The position numbers and the translations under genes were made by a program. The notes beneath the pieces were generated by a model that ran no database searches, was not told where the DNA came from, and saw only the letters and a list, made by a program, of their open reading frames with translations. A stretch of 64,000 bases of DNA from Luteimonas sp. MC1572 (GTDB taxonomy: Bacteria > Pseudomonadota > Gammaproteobacteria > Xanthomonadales > Xanthomonadaceae). The stretch covers positions 1,240,001 through 1,304,000 of the forward strand of contig NZ_CP067112.1 in NCBI RefSeq assembly GCF_016615815.1, given 5' to 3'. Positions 29,077 through 38,568 of this stretch are shown one piece after another (position 1 is the first letter of the stretch; each line of letters begins with the position of its first letter).

Positions 29077-30315
29077 CTACGCGTCCTGGCGCGCGACGAT
29101 GCTCGTGGCGGTGAGGTCGCCGGTGACGTTGCCGACGGTGGAGAAGACGTCGGGGATGTTGTCCACCGCCAGCAGCAGCGCCAGCGGCTCCACCGGCAGG
29201 CCCATGGCCTGGGTGACCGGCAGGTTGTTGGTCATGAAGCTCACCTGCCCGGGCAGGCCCACCGAGCCCATGCTGATCAGCGCCGACAGCACGATCGCGG
29301 TGCCGACCTGCACGCTGCCGAGCTCGATGCCGTACATCCAGGCGATGAAGCTGACCACGCCGATGTACTGCACCGGGCTTGTGATGCGGAACAGCGACAC
29401 CGCCATCGGCAGCACCAGCGACGTGACGTGCAGCGGATAGCCGAGGCGTTCGCGCGCGCAGTCGACCATGGCCGGCAGCGACGCCAGCGACGACTGCGTG
29501 CTGGCCGCGATCGCCTGCGCGGGCGCGATGCCGACGCCGAAACGCCGCACCGGCTCGCGCGCCACCACCGCCGCCACCACGTACAGCAGCACGGTGACCA
29601 TGATGTACAGCGTGCACAGCAGCAGCACGTACCAGCCGAGCGCGCCGAGCACGCCCGCGCCGACCCGAGCGCACACCGCCAGCACCAGCGCGAACACGCC
29701 TACCGGCGCCGCCCACAGCACCCAGCGCACGATCACGATCATGGTGTCGGCGATGGACTGCACCAGCGCCAGCAGTTGCGCACGCCGCTCGGGCAGGATG
29801 CGCGTGGCGGCGAAACCGAAGAACAGCGAGAACACCACCAGCGGCAGCATGGCGTTGGCCGCCGCCGCAGCCAGCGCGTTGTTGGGGATCACGGTGGCGA
29901 TCCATTCGCCGAAGCTCGCGGCGCGGCCGGGCTGGGTGGCTTCGGCCCCGATCGCGGCGCGGAACGCCTCCACCAGTGACGCATCGCGTGGTACCAGCGA
30001 CAGCAACGTCGGTGCCATCACCGCGGTGAACGTGCCCGACGCGATCAGCAATACCGCGAACACCAGCATCGCGCGGCGCGCGGTGCGGCCCGATGCCGCG
30101 GCATCCGCTGCCGTGTTGACGCCCAGCACCACCAGCGCCGCGACCAGCGGCACCACGGTCATCTGCAGGGCGTTGAGCCACAGCCGGCCGACGGGCTGCA
30201 CGGCGTCGGCCACATTGGCGGCGAGCGCTGCGTCATGGAAGGCGAGGGCAAGCCCGACGACGGCACCGAGGACGAGTGCGAGCAGGACGCGGGCGGCGGT
30301 GGACATTCGCTTCAT
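29077..30315 (-). CDS. dicarboxylate/amino acid:cation symporter (DAACS family, divergent)
   Basis: 412 residues with about eight transmembrane helices plus re-entrant loops. The Ser-rich loop STQSSLASLP corresponds to the family's HP1. The usual NMDGT motif of helix 7 is replaced by a stretch reading SLFRITSPVQYI, so Na+ and substrate ligands differ from those of GltP/DctA. HP2 (SMGSVGLPG) is present. Last gene of the operon with an RpiR regulator, a dipeptide epimerase and an NlpC/P60 peptidase, so its cargo may be a peptide-derived acid such as glutamate or a small peptide (inference). It imports with Na+ or H+. Confidence 0.85.
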   Translation of the reverse strand: MKRMSTAARVLLALVLGAVVGLALAFHDAALAANVADAVQPVGRLWLNALQMTVVPLVAALVVLGVNTAADAAASGRTARRAMLVFAVLLIASGTFTAVMAPTLLSLVPRDASLVEAFRAAIGAEATQPGRAASFGEWIATVIPNNALAAAAANAMLPLVVFSLFFGFAATRILPERRAQLLALVQSIADTMIVIVRWVLWAAPVGVFALVLAVCARVGAGVLGALGWYVLLLCTLYIMVTVLLYVVAAVVAREPVRRFGVGIAPAQAIAASTQSSLASLPAMVDCARERLGYPLHVTSLVLPMAVSLFRITSPVQYIGVVSFIAWMYGIELGSVQVGTAIVLSALISMGSVGLPGQVSFMTNNLPVTQAMGLPVEPLALLLAVDNIPDVFSTVGNVTGDLTATSIVARQDA

Positions 30316-30367
30316 GCTTGGATCATCGCCTGTGCGTCAGATGGAAAGGTAGCGCCAGGATGGCGCG

Positions 30368-31219
30368 TCATGTGCCGGGTGCCTGCAGGCTTTCGGCGAA
30401 GTTGGCCACCAGCCGCCGCAGGTGCGCGTCGTCCTCGCACAGCAGCAGGAACACGAGGTCCAGCAGGTGCTGCAGTGCCGCCTGGTAGAGCAGCAGCTCG
30501 ACATGGCCGCGCGGGTCATGCGCCGACACCAGCAGGCCGACATCGGCGCTCGCGCGCAGCGCGTTCGCGGTGTGGCGGGTGATGGTGACCACCTTGCCGC
30601 CGCGCGCGCGGAACAGGCGCGCGGTATGGCACAGCGCGCCCTCCTCGCCGTGTTCGGAGAACACCAGCAGCACGTCGCCGGGCGCGGCCGACGAGGTGCC
30701 GATGCCCATCAGCGACGGATCGAACAGGTGGATCGCGGTGCGCCCGAGCAGCGCCAGCTTGATCGCGAACGCGCGCGCGTTGAGGCCGTCGTGGCCCAGC
30801 CCGACCGAGTAGACCTTGTCGGCGCCGCGGATGGCCGCGGCCACGGCATCGATGCGCTCGTGCGGGTTGAGCACGCGCGTGGCCTGTTCGGCCTGCGACT
30901 TGGCGCGCCACAGGGTGTCGGCCAGGGCGGAGTAGGGATCGCCGATGTCCGCGCCGGGTTCGATGCCGGAGCCGTCATCCTCGCCGTCATGGCGCGCCAG
31001 CGATTCGCCGATCGAATACTTGAGGTCCGGATAGCCCTTGAAGCCGAGTTTCTGGCTGAACTTCACCACGCTCGACTGGCTGATGCCGAGCGCGTTGGCC
31101 AGCTGCTGAGAGGAGTAGTCGCGCAGCAGGTGGGCGTTCTCGAGCATGAAGTCGGCGATGCGCCGCTCGATGGCCGACATGCGGTCGCGTTCGCCACGGA
31201 TCCTGAGCAGGGGAGGCAT
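30368..31219 (-). CDS. RpiR/MurR-family transcriptional regulator
   Basis: 283 residues. HTH_6 domain in 15-75 (LANALGISQSSVVKFSQKLGF is the recognition region), then a SIS sugar-isomerase-like domain (about 125-260; VYSVGLGHDGLNARAF). SIS domains bind sugar phosphates such as MurNAc-6-phosphate, which would suit control of a wall-recycling operon. It lies 12 bases after the dipeptide epimerase gene. An AT-rich palindromic region between the NlpC gene and the transglutaminase-like gene (33799-33868) is a candidate operator. Confidence 0.88.
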   Translation of the reverse strand: MPPLLRIRGERDRMSAIERRIADFMLENAHLLRDYSSQQLANALGISQSSVVKFSQKLGFKGYPDLKYSIGESLARHDGEDDGSGIEPGADIGDPYSALADTLWRAKSQAEQATRVLNPHERIDAVAAAIRGADKVYSVGLGHDGLNARAFAIKLALLGRTAIHLFDPSLMGIGTSSAAPGDVLLVFSEHGEEGALCHTARLFRARGGKVVTITRHTANALRASADVGLLVSAHDPRGHVELLLYQAALQHLLDLVFLLLCEDDAHLRRLVANFAESLQAPGT

Positions 31220-31231
31220 GTGCGCCGCCGG

Positions 31232-32332
31232 TCAGGCCGGGATGGCTTCCAGGCCGCGGATGCCGCGAATGCCAAGCCCGGGCGCGTCGCCCACCGAGAT
31301 CTCGGATTCGTTGAACTCCACGCCGCCATCGACCGGGTTGAAGCGGCACAGCGACGGACCGTCGAGGTCGACCTTGGTGATGGCGCCGCCCTTGGCGATG
31401 GCCAGGTGCACGGCGGCGGCCACGCTGATGCTGGATTCGATCATGCAGCCGATCATGCACTCCACGCCGTACACCGCGGCGATGTCGGCGATGCGCACGG
31501 CGTTGGAGATGCCGCCGGTCTTCATGAGCTTGATGTTGATGATGTCCGCGGCGCGGCGCTGGATCAGGTCGATGACTTCCGCCGGGCCGAACACGCTTTC
31601 ATCGGCCATCACCGGCGTCAGCACGCGTTCGGTGACGTACTTCAGGCCCTCGATGTCGCGCGCGTGCACCGGCTGCTCCAGCAGTTCCAGCGCCACGCCG
31701 GCGTCCTCGAGCGTGCTGACGGCGCGCACCGCCTGCTTCGGCGTCCAGCCCTGGTTGGCATCCAGGCGCAGCAGGGCGCGGCCGTCGACCGCGGAATGGA
31801 TGGCCTTGACGCGCTCGATGTCGACGCCGATGTCCTTGCCCACCTTGATCTTCAGCGATTCGAAGCCGCGCTCCACCGCGGCCAGCGAGTCGGCCACCAT
31901 CTTGTCGATGTAGTCGACGCTGATGGTGATGTCGGTGGTGACAACGGGGTCGCCGCCGCCGCCGAGCACGCGGTAGAGCGGAGCGCCGTACAGCTGCGCG
32001 AACAGGTCGTACAGCGCGATCTCGACCGCCGCCTTGGCGCTGGTGTTGCGCTCCATGGCCGACTGCACCAGCGCGACGTTGCGGTTGAGATCGGCGACTT
32101 CGCGCCCGATCAGCCGCGGGCCGATCACGCGGCGGATGGCTTCGATGATCGAGCCGTGCGTGTCGCCGGTGATCACCGCGGTGGGCGCGGCCTCGCCGTA
32201 GCCGACATGGCCGCTGTCGGTGTGGACCTCGACCACGATGTCCTCGACGGTGTCGACCGTGCGCAGCGCGGTCTTGAACGGCGTCTTCAACGGCACGCGC
32301 AGCATGCCGAGGCGGATTTCGGTGATCTTCAT
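31232..32332 (-). CDS. dipeptide epimerase (L-Ala-D/L-Glu epimerase-like)
   Basis: 366 residues of the enolase superfamily, muconate-lactonizing subgroup. Catalytic pair: LKIKVGK (first Lys of KxK) and INIKLMKTGG; metal ligands in LRLDANQGW (Asp), LLEQPV (Glu) and VMADESVF (Asp/Glu). DLDGP near the end matches substrate-specificity loops of Ala-Glu epimerases (YkfB/YcjG). It inverts the Glu in L-Ala-D-Glu from peptidoglycan so that it can be degraded. The neighbour encoding an NlpC/P60 peptidase is the same partner found in the Bacillus ykf operon. Confidence 0.88.
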   Translation of the reverse strand: MKITEIRLGMLRVPLKTPFKTALRTVDTVEDIVVEVHTDSGHVGYGEAAPTAVITGDTHGSIIEAIRRVIGPRLIGREVADLNRNVALVQSAMERNTSAKAAVEIALYDLFAQLYGAPLYRVLGGGGDPVVTTDITISVDYIDKMVADSLAAVERGFESLKIKVGKDIGVDIERVKAIHSAVDGRALLRLDANQGWTPKQAVRAVSTLEDAGVALELLEQPVHARDIEGLKYVTERVLTPVMADESVFGPAEVIDLIQRRAADIINIKLMKTGGISNAVRIADIAAVYGVECMIGCMIESSISVAAAVHLAIAKGGAITKVDLDGPSLCRFNPVDGGVEFNESEISVGDAPGLGIRGIRGLEAIPA

Positions 32333-32369
32333 GGGCGGCTGCGCTCGTTGGGGGGCACGCGTGTGGGCA

Positions 32370-33755
32370 TCAGGGCCGGATGCGCTGGATGCTGGTGATG
32401 CGATCGATGGTCGGCGTGTCCGCGTTCGACAGCATCGGCAGGATCGGCGTCACCACCACACCGTTGAGGTCCAGGCGGCGCAGCTCGCCGTCGTCGCGGC
32501 GGTAGGTCATGCCGCTGGTGTCGTGGATGGCGTAGGGCGCGCCATCGACATGGCCGAGCATCATCATCACGTGGCCGGGGATGTAGACCAGGTCGCCGAC
32601 GCGCGCCTCGCGCAGTACCTTGCGGCGCTTGTCGTGATCGTCCTCCGCGGTGAGCGGGAGGCGGTTCAGCGCGGGGCTGACCGACTGGTCGCGGGTGTTG
32701 CGCGGCACCAGCACGCCGAAGCTGCGGTAGACCTCGGACACGAAGCCGCTGCAGTCGCGCGCGTTGTACGAGTGGCCCCAGCCGTAGCGTTCGCCGAGGA
32801 ACTTGAACGCCTGGCGGATGAGGTTGGCTTCGGTCAGCGGCAGGTAGTCGTTGGCGACGTCGGCCGAACGCGGGATCAGTGCCGGCGCGAATTCGAGCGT
32901 GCCGTCGGCGGCACGCACAGGGAGTTCGACGACGTGTCCGGCATAAGGATGCTGGCCGTTGACCTCGCGGTCGCCCGGCCAGTCGGCCAGCACCGGCACG
33001 CGCACGCCCATGTCGAGCTGCACATCGGAGACCTCGGGCCGCTCGGGGGTGTAGACGGTGCGCGCGGTGGCGCCGGTGACCACCAGATAGGGCGCGCGGC
33101 GGCCGTATTCCAGCACCGCCTGCTTGTCGCCCTGCGCGATGGCGTCCTTCTCGACCCACGCGGCGTAGCGCTGGCTGACCACGAAGTACCAGGCGCGGTC
33201 GCGGCTCTCATGCACGATGGCCACCGGGTCGCCGGGGAACAGCGCGCTTTCCTGGAAGCGATCGATGTCGGTGTCGCCGGGCGAATTGAACACGCGCAGG
33301 CGGGTGGGGAAGGTGCGCAGGGCCGCGCGGCGCACCGCCATGCCGTAACGGGTGACCTGGGTCTGCGGGATGGACTTCAGCGCGAGGTTGGCTTCGATGC
33401 GAGCCATCTGCCGCTTGGTGCCCACGGCGCCGGTCTCGTCGTAGAGCTCGCGTTCGGGCATCACCGACAGCGCGGTGATCCACGCCGTGACCTGGTCGGC
33501 CTCCAGCGTGCCGGGCAGGGCAGCGATGTCGTGCAGTGAGGGATCTTCGTCGTGCATGCGCACGTTCTGCTGCGCGATCTGGTCGCGGCTGAGGATCACG
33601 CGGTCGGGCTGGCGCAGGCGCGCAATCCAGTAGTCCGGCGCGAGCTGCGCCTCGACGATGCCCGGCACGTCGTGCGCAGGCGTGGAGACCGGTTCACGCG
33701 CGGACAGCGCGGGCGCGGCGAACAGCAGGCAGAGCAGCAGGGCTGCGAATCGCAT
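32370..33755 (-). CDS. SH3-like / NlpC-P60 murein-peptide endopeptidase (YkfC-like)
   Basis: 461 residues from MRFAALLLCLLFAAPALSA, a clear signal peptide. Two SH3-like regions in the middle (RVFNSPGDTDIDR and VLADWPGD stretches) are followed by an NlpC/P60 peptidase: Cys in ARDCSGFVSEVY, His in GHVMMMLGH and a third polar residue in AIHDTSG. This order is that of gamma-D-Glu-diamino-acid endopeptidases (YkfC). It cleaves peptidoglycan stem peptides, probably in the periplasm because of the signal peptide, releasing L-Ala-D-Glu for the epimerase encoded next. Length is in the normal range. First gene of the leftward operon. Confidence 0.88.
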   Translation of the reverse strand: MRFAALLLCLLFAAPALSAREPVSTPAHDVPGIVEAQLAPDYWIARLRQPDRVILSRDQIAQQNVRMHDEDPSLHDIAALPGTLEADQVTAWITALSVMPERELYDETGAVGTKRQMARIEANLALKSIPQTQVTRYGMAVRRAALRTFPTRLRVFNSPGDTDIDRFQESALFPGDPVAIVHESRDRAWYFVVSQRYAAWVEKDAIAQGDKQAVLEYGRRAPYLVVTGATARTVYTPERPEVSDVQLDMGVRVPVLADWPGDREVNGQHPYAGHVVELPVRAADGTLEFAPALIPRSADVANDYLPLTEANLIRQAFKFLGERYGWGHSYNARDCSGFVSEVYRSFGVLVPRNTRDQSVSPALNRLPLTAEDDHDKRRKVLREARVGDLVYIPGHVMMMLGHVDGAPYAIHDTSGMTYRRDDGELRRLDLNGVVVTPILPMLSNADTPTIDRITSIQRIRP

Positions 33756-33798
33756 GGGTCGTCCCCTCCCCGGAATGTCGAGGCCGGGCTTGATCATG

Positions 33799-33868
33799 GA
33801 ATACATCATTCGCGGAAATCAATACAAAAGAATAAATTATTGACGACCTGTGAACGCCATGTTACACA
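33799..33868. promoter_or_regulatory. AT-rich divergent operator/promoter region
   Basis: In a GC-rich chromosome this stretch is strikingly AT-rich and contains palindromes: GAATACATCATTC (GAAT-N5-ATTC, 33799-33811), AATAAATTATT (33831-33841), and CAATA/TATTG arms at 33820-33824 and 33838-33842. A -35-like TTGACG follows at 33840-33845. It lies between the NlpC gene (leftward) and the transglutaminase-like gene (rightward), so it probably contains both promoters and the site of the RpiR regulator. Confidence 0.45.
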
Positions 33869-33938
33869 GCCATCGAAGCCGTCCCCAGGGGCGAGGAGTG
33901 GGTCAGGGGTGCAGATCGCGGGCGTTTTTTCCGACCGG

Positions 33939-35462
33939 ATGCCACGACGTGCGGGCCACAGCCTGCTGCGATGGGGAGCGTGCGTGCTGCTGCTTGCGAC
34001 TGCCATGCAGGCGAGCGCCGGCCAGTCGCCGCCGGCTTCGCACGCCAGCACTGCCAACGCCGACATCGGCGCGCGGCTCGCGGCACCTGTGGCGATCGTG
34101 GAGCTGGTGGATGCCGGCGATTTTGCCGGCGCCGACAAGCTGATCGCCGCCGCACTCGCGCAGGAGGGACCCACCTCCGGCCAGCGCATGGCGCTTGAAT
34201 TCCAGCGCGAGCGCATGCGCCGCATCCTGATCGACTTCAGCCTTGACGAAGATTCAGCCAAGGCGCGCCTGCGCCGCGATATTCCCGACCTCGACGATGC
34301 GGAGTTCGCGCGATGGGACGCGGCCGGATTGATCGAAGCGCGGGTGATCGATAGCGAGCGCCGCTGGTTCAACCGCGGGCCTTCCAACCTGTATCGCCTG
34401 AGCGGGGAGGCACGGCAGCGCCGGACCACGCCGCCGAAGTTCAACGACAGCCCGCTGGAGGCCGCCCATCCGCACCACGCCGAGGTGCGCGAGGCCGCGC
34501 TGGCCAGTGGCGCGCTGGCCGCGGCGCCGCGTCGTGTGCGCGTGACCCAGTCGCTGACCGTGGATGCCGATGCGGTGCCGGCCGGTGAGACCGTACGTGT
34601 GTGGATACCGTATCCGCGCGCGCTTGCGGGGCAGCAGGAGGACATCCGGTTCCTGTCGAGCGAGCCTGGCGCACACCGCATCGCGCCGGAAAGCACGCTG
34701 CAGCGGACCGTGTACCTCGAGGCCCCCGCCGTTGCCGGCAAGCCGACCGCGTTCTCGATCAGCTACGAACTGACCACGTTCGGCCAGTACGCCGACATCG
34801 ATCCCGACAAGGTGGTGCAGGCGGAGATCACGCCGGAGCTCGCGCCGTTCGTGGCCGAACGCGCGCCGCACGTCGTGTTCAACGATGCGATGCGGCTGAA
34901 GTCCGCACAGGTCGTGGCTGGCGAGACCAATCCGTATCGCATCGCGCAGAAGCTGTTCGCTGCGGTGGACGCGCTGCCGTGGGCTGGCGCGCGCGAGTAT
35001 TCCACCATCAGCAACATCGGCCAGCACGCGCTCGAGCAAGGCCATGCAGATTGCGGCCAGCAGACGCTGCTGCTGATCACCCTGCTGCGCATGAACGGCA
35101 TTCCCGCGCGTTGGCAGTCGGGCTGGATCTTCTCCGACGGCGACTACAACAACATGCACGACTGGGGCTGGATGTACCTGGCCCCGTATGGCTGGGTGCC
35201 GATGGATGTCACTTTCGGCCGACTGCCGGGCGCCGGCGATGCGCTCGCAGGGTTCTATTTCGGCGGCATGGACGCGTACCGCATCGCCTTCAACGACGAC
35301 TGGTCGCGCGAACTCGTGCCGGCCAAGCAGCACGTCCGCTCGGAAACCGTCGACCTGCAGCGCGGGGAAGCCGAGTGGGCAGGGGGCAACCTGTATTTCG
35401 ACCAGTGGGATTACGGCTTCGAGTGGCAGTTGCTGCCACGCGATGCCGATGAACGTACCTGA
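33939..35462 (+). CDS. secreted transglutaminase-like cysteine peptidase
   Basis: 507 residues from MPRRAGHSLL; a signal peptide (LRWGACVLLLATAMQASAG) supports this start, although no good ribosome site is seen. The C-terminal half is a transglutaminase-like fold with the triad Cys in GHADCGQQTLL (about 371), His in NNMHDWGWMYL and Asp in VPMDVTFG. Bacterial members are mostly proteases or amidases rather than cross-linkers; a role in cutting peptides exposed at the envelope fits its neighbours. It begins the rightward arm of the murein-peptide cluster and is followed after 41 bases by the TonB receptor gene. Confidence 0.82.
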   Translation: MPRRAGHSLLRWGACVLLLATAMQASAGQSPPASHASTANADIGARLAAPVAIVELVDAGDFAGADKLIAAALAQEGPTSGQRMALEFQRERMRRILIDFSLDEDSAKARLRRDIPDLDDAEFARWDAAGLIEARVIDSERRWFNRGPSNLYRLSGEARQRRTTPPKFNDSPLEAAHPHHAEVREAALASGALAAAPRRVRVTQSLTVDADAVPAGETVRVWIPYPRALAGQQEDIRFLSSEPGAHRIAPESTLQRTVYLEAPAVAGKPTAFSISYELTTFGQYADIDPDKVVQAEITPELAPFVAERAPHVVFNDAMRLKSAQVVAGETNPYRIAQKLFAAVDALPWAGAREYSTISNIGQHALEQGHADCGQQTLLLITLLRMNGIPARWQSGWIFSDGDYNNMHDWGWMYLAPYGWVPMDVTFGRLPGAGDALAGFYFGGMDAYRIAFNDDWSRELVPAKQHVRSETVDLQRGEAEWAGGNLYFDQWDYGFEWQLLPRDADERT

Positions 35463-35503
35463 CCAGAGCCAACCATCACGCACATGTTCCGGGGAGAACA
35501 GCA

Positions 35504-38500
35504 ATGAAGGCCAGCCGTACCAGATTCCGTCGCGCCGCACTCAGCATCGCGCTGGGAGCGTGCATGTCCACCATGACGCCGATGGTGATGGCGCAGAGCG
35601 CAACCGGCTCGGTGGCGGGCCGCGCCAGCGCCGGCGACCAGATCACCATCACCAGCACCAGCACGGGCCTGACGCGAACGGTGACGGCAAGTGGCGACGG
35701 CAGCTACCGCCTTGGTCAGCTGCAGGTGGGCGACTACGACATCCAGGTCACGCGCGGGGGACAGCAGGTTGGCGATCCCATCCCGGTCAATGTGGCGCTG
35801 GGTGGCACCACCACGGTGAACCTGGCCAGTGATGGCACCATTGCAAACCTTGCGGGGATCCAGGTGCTCGGGTCGCGCGTGTTGAACCGGGTGGACGTGC
35901 AATCGACGGAGTCGGCCACCAATATCCGGCGCGAGGAGCTTGCGCGCCTGCCGGTCGACCAGAGCCTGGCTTCGGTGGCACTGCTGGCGCCGGGCGTGGT
36001 TTCCTCGGGCGCCACTTTCGGAGGCCTGACCTTTGGCGGCTCGTCGGTGGCGGAGAACGGCGTCTATATCAACGGCCTGAATGTGACCGACCCGTACCGG
36101 CGCCAGGGATTTTCATCGGTCCCCTTCGGCTTCTACGAGGAGTTCCAGGTCAAGACCGGCGGCTATTCGGCGGAGTTCGGGCGTACGACCGGCGGCGTTA
36201 TCAATGCGGTCACGCGGTCCGGCAGCAACGAGTTCAAGGCCGGTGCCGAGGTCACGATGGAGCCGTCGGCCTGGTCATCCGCGCGGGAGGACCGCTTCCA
36301 CAGGGACGGCAGCCTCGACGAGCGCGATCGCCGGAGCCGTGACGACAGCTCGTTCTACAAGACCAACGTATGGGCCTCCGGCGCCATCGTCCAGGACACG
36401 CTGTTCTTCTTTGCCATGTACGAAAAACGCGACAGCAACCCGCGGGACATCGATACCGGCCAGGCCTGGTACACCAAGAATGACAACGACTTCTGGGGCG
36501 CCAAAGTCGATTGGCGGATCAACGACAACCACCTCGTGGAACTGCTCGCGTTCTCCGACAAGGCGGACTCGAACACCACCAACTACGCGTACGACTGGGA
36601 AACCGGGGAGCGGGGCGTCTGGCGGGGAGGCAGTACCGCAGGCTCGGGCGGCGACAACTGGTCGGTCACCTACACCGGCCACTTCACCGACAACTTCCTC
36701 GCCAAGGCGATGTTCGGCGTGAACGAGCGTAGCGCCCTCGCCGGTACCCCGCTCGATGGCGATTGCAGCATCGTGACGCGGGCAGGCAACTACACCACCG
36801 CCTTCGGCCCGCGCACCATGCAGGAAGGCTGCCATCCGACCAATGCCAGCATCAGCAGCCGGTACGACAAGCGCGAGGCCACCCGGCTCGATTTCGAGTG
36901 GACGGTCGGCGACCACTTGCTGCGCTTCGGCGTCGATCAGGAGGTGATGGACTCCGACAGTTCGGTGGTCTACCCCGGTGACGGCGTCAGCTACCAGGCG
37001 CAAGCGGCAACCCCGGGTGGCCTGCTTCCCAATGGTGCAATCATTCCTGTTGGAGTCACTCGCATCATCGATGCGCGCCGTTACATCACCGGTTCCCCGG
37101 TTACGACCGAGGCGCAGGCGTTCTACGTGGAGGACAACTGGAACGTCACCCCGAACCTGCTCCTGAACCTCGGCCTGCGCGCCGACAAGTTCCATAACAA
37201 GCTCGCGTCCGGATCGACCTTTGCCGAGGCCAGCTTCGGCGACATGATCGCGCCACGCGTCGGCTTCAGCTGGGACATGAAGGGCGATGGCACGACCAAG
37301 CTGTTCGGCAACGCGGGCCGCTACTACCTGCCGCTGACCAACAAGCTGGCGGACTACTTCGGTGGCGGGACCACGGACGAACACACCTACTACGTGCTCA
37401 ATGGCTGGGTCGAGGCACCGCACCCGATCACCGGTGCTCCCTACCTTGCCCCGGACCTGGGCCCGCAGATCGGCCCGGTCAACACCGACGGCACGATTCC
37501 CGCGCCTGATGACCTGCGCACCGAAGTCGCCCGCGACCTCAAGATGGTCTTCCAGGACGAATTCATCCTGGGCTTCCAGCAGGCGCTGAACCAGGAGTGG
37601 TCGTATGGCGTCAACGCCACCTATCGCAAGGTGACGCGTGCGGTCGAAGACGTGCGCATCAACGCGGTCGCTGCGTGCCCCGGCTACTCCAGTTTCCCGA
37701 TCATCAACGCCGGTGATTCCGCGACGCTCTGGTGCGAGTCGACCGACGAGTGGTTCGAGTTCGACAGCTCCCAGGAAGGTTACCGGGCGACCGGCAGCAA
37801 TGCCCTGATGGGTTACAAGAAGCCGAGGCGCACCTACAAGGCGGTCGAATTCCAGCTTGACCGCGCCTGGGACGACAAGTGGGCGTTCAACGCCAGCTAT
37901 CTCTGGTCCAAGAGCGAGGGCAACATCGAAGGCCCGGTGAACTCGGATACCGGATATGCCGACACCAACCTGGTGCAGCATTACGACCACCCGGCCGTCA
38001 ATGAACGCTACGGCGTGCTGTTCAACGATTTCCGCCACCAGATCAAGCTGCGCGGCAGCTACAAGGTCAACGAGATGTGGAGCTTCGGCTCGACGCTCTC
38101 GGCGCGTTCCGGTGGACCGATCACTGCGTTCGGCGTGGTCTGGCCCAACGACAACCGCGCCATGGGTCCCGGCGAGTTCAGCGGCGGTGGTTCGGGTTGG
38201 CTGTGCGTGGCCAACTGTTCCAGCCTGGCCACGCGGGAACTGGTCTATACGGAGCGTGGCGCATTCGGCCGCATGCCGTGGATGTGGGACATGGGCGCCA
38301 ACGTGACCTGGACCCTGCCGGTGGAGGGTATCGATCTCAAGGCGCGTCTGTCGGTCTACAACCTGTTCAACAACCAGGCGGTCATCAACGTGCACTCGCG
38401 CTATGAGGCGCAGCCGGGTGTCCGGATGCCGCACTTCGGTCAAGGCACGGCATGGCAGGCGCCGCGTTATGCGCAGCTGGTCGTGACTTACAACTTCTGA
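35504..38500 (+). CDS. TonB-dependent receptor with carboxypeptidase-regulatory-like domain
   Basis: 998 residues. Signal peptide, a CarboxypepD_reg-like Ig domain (about 35-120; YRLGQLQVGDYDIQVTRGG), plug (about 130-240; the NRVDVQSTESATNIRREELA and TGGYSAEFGRTTGGVIN regions) and a 22-strand-type barrel ending in LVVTYNF with the usual C-terminal Phe. This is the Oar-like subgroup of TonB-dependent receptors found in xanthomonads. Substrate unknown; position between a transglutaminase-like enzyme and a beta-lactamase/VanX fusion suggests peptides or muropeptides. RBS GGGGAG precedes the start. Confidence 0.93.
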   Translation: MKASRTRFRRAALSIALGACMSTMTPMVMAQSATGSVAGRASAGDQITITSTSTGLTRTVTASGDGSYRLGQLQVGDYDIQVTRGGQQVGDPIPVNVALGGTTTVNLASDGTIANLAGIQVLGSRVLNRVDVQSTESATNIRREELARLPVDQSLASVALLAPGVVSSGATFGGLTFGGSSVAENGVYINGLNVTDPYRRQGFSSVPFGFYEEFQVKTGGYSAEFGRTTGGVINAVTRSGSNEFKAGAEVTMEPSAWSSAREDRFHRDGSLDERDRRSRDDSSFYKTNVWASGAIVQDTLFFFAMYEKRDSNPRDIDTGQAWYTKNDNDFWGAKVDWRINDNHLVELLAFSDKADSNTTNYAYDWETGERGVWRGGSTAGSGGDNWSVTYTGHFTDNFLAKAMFGVNERSALAGTPLDGDCSIVTRAGNYTTAFGPRTMQEGCHPTNASISSRYDKREATRLDFEWTVGDHLLRFGVDQEVMDSDSSVVYPGDGVSYQAQAATPGGLLPNGAIIPVGVTRIIDARRYITGSPVTTEAQAFYVEDNWNVTPNLLLNLGLRADKFHNKLASGSTFAEASFGDMIAPRVGFSWDMKGDGTTKLFGNAGRYYLPLTNKLADYFGGGTTDEHTYYVLNGWVEAPHPITGAPYLAPDLGPQIGPVNTDGTIPAPDDLRTEVARDLKMVFQDEFILGFQQALNQEWSYGVNATYRKVTRAVEDVRINAVAACPGYSSFPIINAGDSATLWCESTDEWFEFDSSQEGYRATGSNALMGYKKPRRTYKAVEFQLDRAWDDKWAFNASYLWSKSEGNIEGPVNSDTGYADTNLVQHYDHPAVNERYGVLFNDFRHQIKLRGSYKVNEMWSFGSTLSARSGGPITAFGVVWPNDNRAMGPGEFSGGGSGWLCVANCSSLATRELVYTERGAFGRMPWMWDMGANVTWTLPVEGIDLKARLSVYNLFNNQAVINVHSRYEAQPGVRMPHFGQGTAWQAPRYAQLVVTYNF

Positions 38501-38508
38501 TCACGTGA

Positions 38509-38540
38509 CCCTCGCCGCCGGTGCATGCCGGTGGCGAGGG
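38509..38540 (+). terminator. GC-rich hairpin after the TonB receptor gene
   Basis: CCCTCGCCGCCGG (38509-38521) pairs with CCGGTGGCGAGGG (38528-38540) around loop TGCATG: 13 base pairs including one G-U. There is no T-run afterwards, so it is an attenuator or mRNA-stabilising hairpin rather than a classical terminator. Confidence 0.55.
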
Positions 38541-38568
38541 GTGGCGTCTTCGGAGAAGGGAGACCGCA

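Noticed and set aside
36275..38443. Long open frame on the minus strand within the TonB receptor gene
   Set aside because: Antisense to a well-supported receptor; no domain recognised.
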